Part shown: in pieces, positions 54,648 to 63,814 of the stretch
Position numbering within the stretch: position 1 is the first letter of the stretch
Layout: each line of letters opens with the position of its first letter
Assembly: GCA_050633645.1 (NCBI GenBank)
Contig: JBOEGX010000004.1
Coordinates: 186,001 to 250,000, forward strand
Direction: 5' to 3'
DNA from: UBA1672 sp050633645
Lineage (GTDB): Bacteria > Pseudomonadota > Alphaproteobacteria > Micavibrionales > Micavibrionaceae
Length of the DNA: 64,000 nt
The notes under the pieces: model-generated
What the model was told of the DNA's origin: nothing
The model's database searches: none
What the model saw: only the letters and a program-made list of their open reading frames with translations
Position numbers and translations under genes: made by a program

Positions 54648-55247
54648 ATGACGGCCAGCTTAAGACAAAACCACAAACCGCTTATACTCGCCTCGGCATC
54701 ACCAAGGCGATTACAGCTTTTGGAACAAATAAACATCACCCTATCGCAGGTCATCCCCGCCGATATCGACGAAAATGCCCTGCCCCAAGAGCTCCCACGT
54801 GACCACGCTCTGCGCCTTGCCAAACAAAAAGCCCACAAAATAGCCGATTCGAATAAGGGCACATTCATCCTCGCCGCCGATACGGTTGTCGCCTGCGGAC
54901 GCCGCATCTTGCCAAAGGCAGAAACCGAAGAACAGGCACGCCAATGCCTAAAACTCCTATCTGGGCGCCGCCACCATGTTTATGGCGGCATATGTATTAT
55001 CACAGATTGCGGCAAAGAAATAACACGTCTGTGTGACACCACCGTTACATTCAAAACTTTCACACCCCAAGAAATCGAAACCTATATCCACGGCGGCGAA
55101 TGGAACGGTAAGGCTGGCGGCTACGCCATCCAAGGCCTCGCCGCATCCTATATTTCTTTTATGCAAGGGTCATATTCCAATGTGGTAGGACTATCACTTT
55201 ATGATACAATGCAAATACTCCGTGGAAACGGATTTTTCCACCCATAA
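54648..55247 (+). CDS. maf: Maf-type nucleotide pyrophosphatase
   Basis: Maf proteins hydrolyse non-canonical or specific nucleoside triphosphates. The 199-residue protein has ILASASPRR near the N-terminus, 'FILAADTVVACGRRIL' and 'LLSGRRHHVYGGICI' in the middle and 'GGYAIQGLAASYI' near the end. It lies 22 bases after infA and 15 before the RNase gene. Which Maf subtype (dTTP/UTP or m7GTP) is not decided. Confidence 0.93.
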   Translation: MTASLRQNHKPLILASASPRRLQLLEQINITLSQVIPADIDENALPQELPRDHALRLAKQKAHKIADSNKGTFILAADTVVACGRRILPKAETEEQARQCLKLLSGRRHHVYGGICIITDCGKEITRLCDTTVTFKTFTPQEIETYIHGGEWNGKAGGYAIQGLAASYISFMQGSYSNVVGLSLYDTMQILRGNGFFHP

Positions 55248-55262
55248 TAAGGATTCCTAAAA

Positions 55263-56486
55263 TTGGATATTTTAATCGAAGAATTTGAAGAAAATATCTG
55301 GGCCGTTGCCCTCAAAGACGGACAAATAGAAGCTCTTGAAATCGATCCACCCAATGAAAATGTACGGTGGGGGTCAATTTATTGGGCAAAAGTAACAGGA
55401 ATAGATAAAACCCAAGACGCCGCCTATGTCGACCTTGATGGTGACAACACAGGCATTCTATACAATCGCGATGTGCGCTACACCGACGAAAATGGTATCG
55501 TTCATAAAGGCGGCGATAAAGAGATCGGAAAAACCCTAACCCCTGGCGATATGATCGCAGTACAAGCCAAAACAACATATATCGCAGGATCAGGAGATGA
55601 TCACTGGGGCGGAGAGAATAAAAAAACCCAAGTCAGTATGGACATAACCCTACAAGGGCGATACCTGATTTACGGCATCATGATGCAAAAAAACACACTA
55701 TCCAGCCGCATACAGGGCAAAAAACTTCGCGCCGCATTGGAGCTCATGCTTGAAAACTTGGACGACATGCAAGGATTCATCCTGCGCTCTGCTGCCGCCG
55801 ATATGCAAACAGAAATCCTCAAACGCGAAGCCAAAATCCTCCAAAACATATGGCTACAAATAAGCGTATATTTCGAAGGGAACGAACCATCCCTTATCGC
55901 GCTCGGCCCCGATTCAATCCAACGCGTCCTTGGTGATACCGCAATGAAATCCATCGACCGCATCGAAATCGTCACAATGGACCATTACGAACAAATCGAA
56001 GATTGGTGTACGGTCTTCGCCCCCGATCTCGTCACTAAAATCCACCCCGTAGAGCTAGACGACGCTTCCAGTGATCTGGCCCTATTCGAATACAGAGATT
56101 TACTCGGGCAAATCGAATCCCTCTTCCATGATTACGTCCTCCTTCCTCATGGCGGAAATGTAATCATCCAGGAAACCTCCGCTCTTACCGCGATTGACAT
56201 AAATTCAGGCGGTGATAAACGCGGACACTTGGCCATAAATATAGAGGCCGCCCATGAAATTGGCCGCCAAATCCGCCTAAGAAATACGGGTGGTATCGTA
56301 ATCATAGACTTCCTAAAACTAAATAAAAACGATGAAAAAGAACTACTTAAAACATTAAAGTCAATTTCATTAAAAGATCCATGCACCGTCCAAATTCACG
56401 GAATGACAAAACTCGGCCTTATCGAATTAACGCGTAATCGCCGCACCGCCCCCCTGCAAGATCGCTTCGAAGGCTTCGCATTTTAA
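55263..56486 (+). CDS. rng: Ribonuclease E/G family, short form, TTG start
   Basis: This 407-residue endoribonuclease has the S1-like N-terminal part with 'DAAYVDLDGDNTGIL' and a catalytic DNase I-like domain with D312 in AIDINSGGD and D349 in IVIIDFLKL, matching the two metal-binding aspartates of RNase E (303 and 346). It ends with 'TKLGLIELTRNRRTAPLQ' before the point where RNase E/G has the CPxC zinc-link and small domain, so it cannot form a normal zinc-linked dimer. Short members in this infA-maf position are known in the class. The start is TTG with AAGGA ahead. The usual yacG gene does not follow. Confidence 0.88.
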   Translation: MDILIEEFEENIWAVALKDGQIEALEIDPPNENVRWGSIYWAKVTGIDKTQDAAYVDLDGDNTGILYNRDVRYTDENGIVHKGGDKEIGKTLTPGDMIAVQAKTTYIAGSGDDHWGGENKKTQVSMDITLQGRYLIYGIMMQKNTLSSRIQGKKLRAALELMLENLDDMQGFILRSAAADMQTEILKREAKILQNIWLQISVYFEGNEPSLIALGPDSIQRVLGDTAMKSIDRIEIVTMDHYEQIEDWCTVFAPDLVTKIHPVELDDASSDLALFEYRDLLGQIESLFHDYVLLPHGGNVIIQETSALTAIDINSGGDKRGHLAINIEAAHEIGRQIRLRNTGGIVIIDFLKLNKNDEKELLKTLKSISLKDPCTVQIHGMTKLGLIELTRNRRTAPLQDRFEGFAF

Positions 56487-56515
56487 AAAAGATACATTTT
56501 CGCACAACGCAGGAC

Positions 56516-56544
56516 TAGACAATCATGAGAGATTATTCTATAAG
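56516..56544 (+). promoter_or_regulatory. Promoter of tRNA-Phe
   Basis: TAGACA (56516-56521) and TATAAG (56539-56544) are 17 bases apart, predicting a start near 56551, about 23 bases before the tRNA. Confidence 0.6.
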
Positions 56545-56573
56545 CCCTATACCTCGTGATTAAATTCACCCAC

Positions 56574-56648
56574 GCCCGGGTAGCTCAGGGGTAGAGCAAG
56601 GGATTGAAAATCCCTGTGTCGGTGGTTCGATTCCGCCCCCGGGCACCA
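56574..56648 (+). tRNA. tRNA-Phe (GAA)
   Basis: The 75-base gene folds as a cloverleaf: acceptor stem GCCCGGG with CCCGGGC, D-arm GCTC...GAGC, anticodon stem AGGGA/TCCCT with loop TTGAAAA (anticodon GAA at 56606-56608), T-arm with GGTTCGATTCC, and encoded CCA. The position after infA-maf-rng is the usual place for tRNA-Phe in alphaproteobacteria. Confidence 0.98.
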
Positions 56649-56713
56649 CTTCCCATAATATATTGCATTTTAAAAATATTCGTATTATAGTCCCTCAAAA
56701 ATGGTGGATAAAA

Positions 56714-57376
56714 ATGTCAACACAAACAAATATAAGAAAAAACTACGCGCAACGTAAAAAGCTTATAAATGAATTTGAAACGCTCTCTAAAAACTTTACC
56801 GCCACAAAAGATTCAGATAAAATAGATGACTTACTCCTTATCTCCACCCAGATACTGGAAAGAAACCCAAGCACCCGCGATGCCCAAAAGATAGCCAATA
56901 ACCTATCAAACATATTCAGCCTTCTAAATATCCACAACATCAAACTCAAGGCCGACACGCAAATATGGGCAAATGAAACTTACGACGCCTTTACAGAAAA
57001 AAGCAAGAACAACCCAAACAGTGACTTGCCCACTCAATCCTTAAACGAGTTTTATCAGCTTGGCAGAGCCCTAAGCACCCAAGCGCCAAAAACAGAAGGT
57101 GAAAAAGCACAACTAAGCCAAGACCATACGAACATCATAGAAAAAGCAATAGAGCTTTTAAAAATGCATCAAACCGACGGGCTAACTCTTAATAAATTCC
57201 ACAGTAAAAAAATGATGGACACACTGTCAAACATTGATACGAACCTGACCTTTCACAAGGTTGAAAAAGACGCTACAACCGCCGAGCCTGAAACCGTGGT
57301 GATTTCATCCCTAAATGATATAAAATCCAATAAAACAAACCATCCCTCACAATCACAAGAAAACCTCACACTATGA
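56714..57376 (+). CDS. Hypothetical helical protein after tRNA-Phe
   Basis: I do not recognise this 220-residue soluble helical protein. I use the ATG at 56714, with GGTGGAT six bases upstream; a frame start at 56663 has no such site. Its style (Asn/Lys/Leu-rich helices and a short Ser/Gln tail) matches the small proteins before infA, and 'QIWANETYDAFTEKSKNN' loosely resembles their WLxNGS region, but homology is not proven. It may be co-transcribed with the tRNA. Confidence 0.6.
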   Translation: MSTQTNIRKNYAQRKKLINEFETLSKNFTATKDSDKIDDLLLISTQILERNPSTRDAQKIANNLSNIFSLLNIHNIKLKADTQIWANETYDAFTEKSKNNPNSDLPTQSLNEFYQLGRALSTQAPKTEGEKAQLSQDHTNIIEKAIELLKMHQTDGLTLNKFHSKKMMDTLSNIDTNLTFHKVEKDATTAEPETVVISSLNDIKSNKTNHPSQSQENLTL

Positions 57377-57726
57377 GAAATATCAATCTTTTAAAATCCA
57401 CATTTGACGATATTTTTACTTAAAAAAGAATCGGATAAACACATAACCAATAAAAATAAACACCTAAAAACAATTTATTATAAACAGAATCGCACAAACG
57501 AGATTAATAACTAACGCCCCTCACTATTCGATACGATACCAATAGATATATAAAATTTTATCTAAAAATCATCACTTCTTAAAGGTTTCTATATTACCAT
57601 AAAAAAAAGCCCGCTTTTACGGGCACTTTTCAATATAAGAAAAGAATGGTATTTTAACAATGTGTGGATTTACCTGTTTTACAAGACCTCAAAAGAGATC
57701 ATAAAACAGTCAGGGGAGTAAACTAA
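57377..57726 (+). other. Gene-free gap with terminator before the FecR/RTX gene
   Basis: This 350-base A/T-rich gap contains no reading frame I can support. At 57609-57624 GCCCG-CTTTTA-CGGGC forms a hairpin after eight A and before ACTTTTC, a likely terminator for the upstream helical gene. The last 15 bases carry AGGGGAG, the ribosome site of the next gene. Confidence 0.6.
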
Positions 57727-60228
57727 ATGGCTTATAAAACCTTCGATGACTATTACGAAGATCTTCAAGCAGTGGATAATGGTGATATTAGATTATCCGC
57801 TCTATCCGAAGATAACCAGGTCACCCTCCCCGATGAAAAATACATCCGCGATGCAGAGCTAAGCCGCGATGGTACAGACCTGATTTTAGAAACATCAGAC
57901 GGGACAGTAATTATTGAAGGCTATTTCGCCATAGAGCCAACACCAAACCTTGTCGCCCCCAACGGAACAACACTGACACCAGATTTGGTGAATTCATTCA
58001 CCCGCGGCGGAAGCGAATACGCCAATGCAGGTACACAATCCAATGACGCTTCCCCCATCGGCGCCGTCCAAGAAATAAGTGGAGAAGCCAGCGTAACCCG
58101 AATTGACGGTACAGTTGAAACCGTTGGCATAGGCACACCAATTTACCAAGGCGACGTCGTTGAAACCGACGAAACAGGCGCGGTAAATATCATGTTTATT
58201 GACGAAACCACCTTCGCCGTCTCCGAAGACGCTCGCCTTTCCATTGATGAATATGTTTTCGACCCATCAACACAATCAGGCACATCAAACTTCTCCGTTC
58301 TTAAGGGCGTATTCGTATTCACATCTGGCCTGATTGGCCGCGACGATCCGGATGACGTTATGATCGACACCCCATCAGGCTCTATCGGTATCCGCGGAAC
58401 AATAATTGCTGGCGACGTAAACACTGGCGAAATCACAGTGATCGAAGGCGCAATCGTCCTTACCGATTTTTCAGGAAACAGCGTAACCCTCGCCAATCAA
58501 TACGAAACTGCGAAGTTCAATCCATCAGATAACAATATCGAGAGCATGGGAACATTAGGCGCAGAAGAGGTTTCAAGCAAATTTATGAGCGTTTCAACAG
58601 TCGCCGCCGACTTATTCTCATCCATTCAAGATTCCGCCAATGAGAATAACTCATCAGACGAAAAAATGAACGCCCATGACGGACAAGAACCAGACGCGCA
58701 AAGCGAAGATTCCCAAACCCAAGAAGGCGCATCCGTGCAGTTACAACAAGAAATCATCACAAGCGATGATATCACTGGCAAAGCAGCCCCCAAGGCAGCA
58801 AACGAAATGAACGCAGCTGCAGATAAACCCGCATCAATAACAAACAATGCGAGCGACATTAACAACGAAGGAACTCAAAACGACCCTCCTCCAAAAATTG
58901 CACAACAAGACACACCATTTACAATTTCCGTACAATCCATCGCAACAACAGAAGGCAATAATGGTGAAAACGTCGCTCTTATTACGGGAAACTTTACAAC
59001 ATTCACCAATGCCTCATTGGTTGGGCCATCCAATAACTTCTATGACATCATTCGTGTAGATGAAAACAACCTCATGGTTAAATTAAAACCAGGCATAAGC
59101 ATGGACGCGGAAAGACCATACAAACTTGGCATCATCGCAACAAACGCATCGGGCGCGGCCAATATACAAAAAACAATCGATCTAAACGTCGTAAACATTG
59201 ACGAAGCCACCCAGTTTACTGGCTCCATGCCAAACAATTCTGGGGCGGAGAACGCTTTCTCTGGCTCAGAGAACTCAGTATTCACCTATAATTTCGGCAA
59301 CGACTTCTACGACCCCGAAGGCAATATTACGGGGTTTCAATTTACAGACGGCGGACTTAATCCAGAAATTGTTACACCATCTTTAAACTTTGACACAACG
59401 ACTGGAATACTAAGCTTCCAACTTGATAACGCCATCGCAACAAACAGCACATACGGCTTCACCATTCAAGCGTTAAGCAGCTCTGGCAATGTAAGTCAAA
59501 ACTTTACATATGATATCATCTCACCAAGCACAGCTACACCAACAATATTCACCCCAGGTGATATATACGCTGGAACAGACCAAACCGTTACGGTGATCGC
59601 AAATAACGTAAGTATTTTTGCCGATTCCGCTGTGCAAGATAATACTATTAATATTTCATCTGGTACAAACGCAACCATCAAGGCTGGTGAAGGTAACGAC
59701 ACCATCAACATCGCCACAGGAAGCACTGGGTTTATTGCATTCGGCGATCAGGGAAATGACTCCTTCAATCTAAACGAGGCCAGCGGACACGCTTATGGCG
59801 GCGAAGGACATGACCACTTCATCCTTGGAAACGCTGGAACGGTAACAACACTAGAGAGCGCAGGAACAGGTGTTGTTCTCGATGGTGGGCACGGAAACGA
59901 TGTTTTCCACCTATCCTCTGCTGGAAACATTGACTTCACCGCGATAAACGATGGGTTTATCAAAAATGTTGAAAAAATTGCATTTATTAACGCCAATTCA
60001 AACACGGTAACACTCTCATACACAGATGTGATTGCCATGACAGATGATAGCAACACCCTCATCATCGATATGGACGATAACGATACTCTAAACTTCATAG
60101 ATAATAATCCAAATGGATATAATTTTTATCAAGTCGAAAATAGCAGTAATGGCCATGATGTCTATACAGATGGCATCGTAACATTACTGGTCGACACCGA
60201 TGCCTCCGCGGTAACGGGCATCATATAA
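57727..60228 (+). CDS. FecR-domain, cadherin-like and RTX-repeat surface/secreted protein
   Basis: The 833-residue acidic protein has no signal peptide. Residues 110-255 form a FecR-type domain ('GAVQEISGEASVTRIDG', 'YQGDVVETDETGAVNIMF', 'TPSGSIGIRGTIIAG'). Residues 390-610 hold two cadherin-like/He_PIG beta modules ('FYDPEGNITGFQFTDGG', 'TTGILSFQLDN'). From about 640 to 760 there are degenerate RTX-like Gly-Asp repeats ('AGEGNDTINIATGS', 'GGEGHDHFILG', 'GGHGNDVFHLS'). This architecture, with no Sec signal and a C-terminal repeat block, points to type I secretion. No secretion ATPase genes are in the window. It probably acts as an adhesin or surface-layer protein. Confidence 0.8.
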   Translation: MAYKTFDDYYEDLQAVDNGDIRLSALSEDNQVTLPDEKYIRDAELSRDGTDLILETSDGTVIIEGYFAIEPTPNLVAPNGTTLTPDLVNSFTRGGSEYANAGTQSNDASPIGAVQEISGEASVTRIDGTVETVGIGTPIYQGDVVETDETGAVNIMFIDETTFAVSEDARLSIDEYVFDPSTQSGTSNFSVLKGVFVFTSGLIGRDDPDDVMIDTPSGSIGIRGTIIAGDVNTGEITVIEGAIVLTDFSGNSVTLANQYETAKFNPSDNNIESMGTLGAEEVSSKFMSVSTVAADLFSSIQDSANENNSSDEKMNAHDGQEPDAQSEDSQTQEGASVQLQQEIITSDDITGKAAPKAANEMNAAADKPASITNNASDINNEGTQNDPPPKIAQQDTPFTISVQSIATTEGNNGENVALITGNFTTFTNASLVGPSNNFYDIIRVDENNLMVKLKPGISMDAERPYKLGIIATNASGAANIQKTIDLNVVNIDEATQFTGSMPNNSGAENAFSGSENSVFTYNFGNDFYDPEGNITGFQFTDGGLNPEIVTPSLNFDTTTGILSFQLDNAIATNSTYGFTIQALSSSGNVSQNFTYDIISPSTATPTIFTPGDIYAGTDQTVTVIANNVSIFADSAVQDNTINISSGTNATIKAGEGNDTINIATGSTGFIAFGDQGNDSFNLNEASGHAYGGEGHDHFILGNAGTVTTLESAGTGVVLDGGHGNDVFHLSSAGNIDFTAINDGFIKNVEKIAFINANSNTVTLSYTDVIAMTDDSNTLIIDMDDNDTLNFIDNNPNGYNFYQVENSSNGHDVYTDGIVTLLVDTDASAVTGII

Positions 60229-60262
60229 ATAATTACTTTGTGAAAAACGTAATAAATGGTCA

Positions 60263-60333
60263 GGTTGTGGACAAAAACAAATCAAAAAGTTTTTTCCACA
60301 ACCACTTTCCACTCAGCATATATTTTATCCACA
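60263..60333. promoter_or_regulatory. Cluster of three DnaA-box-like sites and an inverted repeat
   Basis: TTATCCACA at 60325-60333 is a perfect DnaA box. TTTTCCACA (60292-60300) and, on the other strand, TTGTCCACA (60274-60266) each have one mismatch. The last two also form a nine-base inverted repeat (GGTTGTGGA/TCCACAACC) around 23 bases, spanning the glpK stop codon. The sites overlap coding sequence, so they may be chance. Confidence 0.35.
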
Positions 60334-61751
60334 GCCGCAGGATCTTGCTTTGGCTCATATCTTCTGGCGCACTGCCAACGCGATGTCGCATCCTCTAAAT
60401 TCTCAAAAACACCTGCTTGAACACCTGCCAGACACGCCGCCCCCCATGCTGTACTCTCTGAAACCCTCGGAACCTCAACTGCTACCTGCAATATATCCGA
60501 TAAAAACTGGCACATAAATTCATTCGCTACCAATCCACCATCCGCACGCAAAACACTCATTTTTTGCCCACTATCCTTTTCCATCGCCCCCATAAGATCA
60601 CGCGTTTGATAGGCCTGCGCCTCAAGCGCCGCGCGCACGATATGCTCCTTTTTCGTATCCCGTGAAAGCCCGTAAATTAGGGCCTTAGCCTCAGGATTCC
60701 AATAAGGCGCTCCAAGCCCAGTAAAAGCAGGAACAAAATAGACTCCGCCATTATCAGGCAACGATAACGCCATTGGCGCACTGTCTTTTGCATTCTCAAA
60801 AAATTCAAAATTATCACGTAAAAACTGCACCGCCGTTCCCGCATTAAAGATCGACCCTTCCAATGCATATGTAACCACCCCCTCAATAGAGCACGCAATA
60901 GTTGTAAGAAGCCGATTCCCTGATACTACGGCCTTGTCGCCTGTATGGATAAGGGCAAAACACCCCGTCCCATAGGTTGACTTAATCATGCCCGATTCGA
61001 TACATCCCTGCCCAATCATTGCAGATTGTTGATCCCCCGCTATACCTCCAACCGTCAAACCTCTACCAAAACGCCCAATGTCAATTTGGCCAAAATCAGA
61101 CACACTCTCCCTAACCTCAGGCATCATACAGTCATACACGCCAAAGGATTCGAGTAACTCATCATCCCACTTCATAGAATGGATATTATACAGCATCGTA
61201 CGCGAGGCATTGGTCACATCAGTTGCATGAACTTGCCCCCCCGTTAAATGCCACAAAACATAGCTATCCACCGTACCAAAGCACAATTCACCATTTTTGG
61301 CCTTTTCATGTGCCCCATCAACATAATCCAAAATCCACCTTATTTTGGTCGCTGAAAAATAAGGATCAAGCAACAAACCCGTCTTTTCTTGAACGATACC
61401 ATCAAGACTATCCTTCCTTAAAGTTGCACATAAATCTGCCGTACGTCTATCCTGCCAAACAATCGCGTTATAGATCGGCTTCCCCGTTTTGCGATCCCAG
61501 ATGATTGTCGTTTCACGTTGATTGGTAATTCCAATACCAGAAATCGTCTCAAATCGATCGTCATTAAGAATTTTGCACACTAAATCCACAGTATTACCCA
61601 CAAGCTCTTTTGAGCATTGCTCGACCCATCCACTCTGTGGGTAAACAAGGGATAACTCATTTTGCTCCACATGCACAATATTCCCATCCAAATCGAAAAC
61701 AATCGCACGTGTGCTACTCGTCCCCACATCAATCGACAATAATTGAGTCAT
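60282..61751 (-). CDS. glpK: Glycerol kinase
   Basis: GlpK phosphorylates glycerol to glycerol 3-phosphate. The 489-residue FGGY-family protein has LLSIDVGTSSTRAIVFD at the N-terminus, 'GIGITNQRETTIIWDRKTGK', 'AIVWQDRRTADLC' and 'GGIAGDQQSAMIGQGCIESG'. The start at 61751 follows a perfect GGAGGAG; the frame to 61766 only adds that site. It follows glpD by 37 bases on the same strand. No glycerol facilitator gene (glpF) is visible. Confidence 0.95.
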   Translation of the reverse strand: MTQLLSIDVGTSSTRAIVFDLDGNIVHVEQNELSLVYPQSGWVEQCSKELVGNTVDLVCKILNDDRFETISGIGITNQRETTIIWDRKTGKPIYNAIVWQDRRTADLCATLRKDSLDGIVQEKTGLLLDPYFSATKIRWILDYVDGAHEKAKNGELCFGTVDSYVLWHLTGGQVHATDVTNASRTMLYNIHSMKWDDELLESFGVYDCMMPEVRESVSDFGQIDIGRFGRGLTVGGIAGDQQSAMIGQGCIESGMIKSTYGTGCFALIHTGDKAVVSGNRLLTTIACSIEGVVTYALEGSIFNAGTAVQFLRDNFEFFENAKDSAPMALSLPDNGGVYFVPAFTGLGAPYWNPEAKALIYGLSRDTKKEHIVRAALEAQAYQTRDLMGAMEKDSGQKMSVLRADGGLVANEFMCQFLSDILQVAVEVPRVSESTAWGAACLAGVQAGVFENLEDATSRWQCARRYEPKQDPAAVDKIYAEWKVVVEKTF

Positions 61752-61788
61752 CTCTCCTCCACGCATAAAAGAACATAAAAAGTAAAAA

Positions 61789-63336
61789 TTATTCGGCCAC
61801 AGCCCGAGGCTCAGAACGAACCCCTTTTAATGAAACAAAAGAATCCACCGCACGCTCAATGGCGTCAACCGTTTCATCAGAAATATGTAAGCCAAGCTTC
61901 CCGCGTCGCCAGATAATATCTTCCGCGCTTTGCGCCCATTCATAATTCACAAGATACTTGATCTCCACCTCATAAACATCATCTCCATAATGCTCACCCA
62001 TATCCTCCATCGCCTCTTTACCATGAAGGAAGTAATCCATCCGCGTACCATAGCTGCGCAAATACCGCCGCAACAAAGCATCAGATAAAAATGAATACTG
62101 CTTTTTCTGCTTCGTCAAATAAACATCAAAGCCCTGCCCGCCGAAATCACCGCCCGCCAGAGGCTCATACGCGCTCCACCCTGCCGCAACATGCCCAGAT
62201 AACCGCATCAGCGTATTAGTAACATCCTCAGACACCGCGCGATATGTCGTAAGCTTCCCACCATACACCGATAAAAACGGCGGATCAAAACGCTTATGGT
62301 GATATATTTTATAATCACGCGTTACCTTGCTGGAATTCTCTTCGCCATCATCAATCAATGGGCGCACACCACTTAACCCGAAAACAACGTCACTCTCTTT
62401 GATTTGTTTTGCAAAACTCCCATTATATGCATTAATTAAATACCGCGTTTCCGCGTCTGATATACGCGCATCACGCGGGTCGCCTTCAAAATCCTCTTCC
62501 GTTGTCCCAACCAAGGTAAAATCATCCTCATACGGCGCGACAAACACAATGCGCCCATCATCTTGCTGCAACACATAGGCATGATCACCATCATATTGCT
62601 TCGGCAATAACAAATGCGATCCCTTCACAAGACGTATAGCAGGAAGATCAGGGTCATTCCCCCCCGCCCCCACAGAATCCAGAAACTGCCGAACCCATGG
62701 CCCGCTTGCATTCACAACCATTGATGCGGATACATATTGCGGATTTTCTGACGTCTCAGACAAAAGCCCAACACGCCAATGCGCATCCACAACCTCCATG
62801 CTCACGCATTTCGTGCGCGTCAAAATATCGGCATTACGCGCCGCAGCATCCACCGCATTGGATATCACAAGGCGCGTATCATCGCCCCAACAATCATAAT
62901 AAGAAAGCCCATCGGTAAAATGCGATAACAAAGGCTTGCCCAGCGCATCCTCTACAAAATCAACCATCCGCGATTTTGGCAAAGAACTACGCCCGCCCAA
63001 ACGATCATATATCAATAACCCCAACCGCAATAACCATGCTGGCCGCGACCCATCCCCTTGCGGAATAACACATTCAATCGGGCGAACAATATGGGGGGAT
63101 GTTTTATAAACAATCTCACGCTCTTTAAGAGCCTTACGCACCATAGAAAACTCAAAATTCTCAAGATACCGAATCCCACCATGGATAAGCTTTGAACTCG
63201 CCGACGACGTCGCACCAGCAAGATCCTGCGCCTCAACCAACACAACGGACAAGCCCCGCCCCGCCGCGTCTCGGGCAATCCCCGCGCCGTTAATTCCACC
63301 ACCAATTACACATAAGTCATAATGAAGATCGCTCAT
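61789..63336 (-). CDS. glpD: Glycerol-3-phosphate dehydrogenase, FAD-dependent
   Basis: GlpD oxidises glycerol 3-phosphate to dihydroxyacetone phosphate at the inner membrane, feeding the quinone pool. The 515-residue protein has the FAD motif 'CVIGGGINGAGIARDAAGRG', the family motif 'SASSKLIHGGIRYLENFEF', and 'LVGTTEEDFEGDP'. The C-terminal domain is normal length. The start may be ATG 63336 or GTG 63345. A perfect DnaA box TTATCCACA (63338-63346) overlaps the start region. It forms an operon with glpK. Confidence 0.95.
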   Translation of the reverse strand: MSDLHYDLCVIGGGINGAGIARDAAGRGLSVVLVEAQDLAGATSSASSKLIHGGIRYLENFEFSMVRKALKEREIVYKTSPHIVRPIECVIPQGDGSRPAWLLRLGLLIYDRLGGRSSLPKSRMVDFVEDALGKPLLSHFTDGLSYYDCWGDDTRLVISNAVDAAARNADILTRTKCVSMEVVDAHWRVGLLSETSENPQYVSASMVVNASGPWVRQFLDSVGAGGNDPDLPAIRLVKGSHLLLPKQYDGDHAYVLQQDDGRIVFVAPYEDDFTLVGTTEEDFEGDPRDARISDAETRYLINAYNGSFAKQIKESDVVFGLSGVRPLIDDGEENSSKVTRDYKIYHHKRFDPPFLSVYGGKLTTYRAVSEDVTNTLMRLSGHVAAGWSAYEPLAGGDFGGQGFDVYLTKQKKQYSFLSDALLRRYLRSYGTRMDYFLHGKEAMEDMGEHYGDDVYEVEIKYLVNYEWAQSAEDIIWRRGKLGLHISDETVDAIERAVDSFVSLKGVRSEPRAVAE

Positions 63337-63379
63337 CTTATCCACAAGGATACATGATGCGCGCCCCTGTGGAAAGTAT

Positions 63380-63790
63380 TCACTTAATCAAATTTGTTTT
63401 TTTCGCCACAACACGCAACTTCGCCTCTAACTGTGACGGTGAAAACGGCTTCCGAATATATCCTGTAACCCCCGAAGCCTTAGCCTCAACCACAGAATCC
63501 ATATCACTGCGCCCCGTAACCATCAAAAATGGAAAATCAGGATCAACACTACGAATTTGCCTTAAAAATTCAACGCCACTCATCCCTGGCATATTCCAAT
63601 CGCACACAATAATATCCACAAAATCAAATGCAGCATCCACAAATGACAATCCCTGTTGCCCATCGGGCGCTTCAAACACTTGTGTTATCCCAAGTTCCAT
63701 CATCATATTACGAAGCATTGCCCGCATATCCGCCTGATCCTCAACAATAAGAACTTTTAAGTCATTAAATTTTTTGTGCTCGCTAGCCAT
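63380..63790 (-). CDS. CheY-like response regulator
   Basis: The 136-residue protein is a stand-alone receiver domain: acidic E17/D18 (LIVEDQAD), phosphoacceptor D64 in VCDWNMPGMSG, T92 in MVTGR and K114 in YIRKPFSP. There is no output domain, so it should act by binding a partner, as in chemotaxis or phosphorelay. It lies 24 bases downstream of the next receiver-domain gene and is probably its partner. Confidence 0.92.
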   Translation of the reverse strand: MASEHKKFNDLKVLIVEDQADMRAMLRNMMMELGITQVFEAPDGQQGLSFVDAAFDFVDIIVCDWNMPGMSGVEFLRQIRSVDPDFPFLMVTGRSDMDSVVEAKASGVTGYIRKPFSPSQLEAKLRVVAKKTNLIK

Positions 63791-63814
63791 TTTAAATACT
63801 ACCCTGTTCTTTTA

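Noticed and set aside
56487..56573. yacG between the RNase gene and tRNA-Phe
   Set aside because: There is no frame with the CxxC zinc motifs in the 87 bases.
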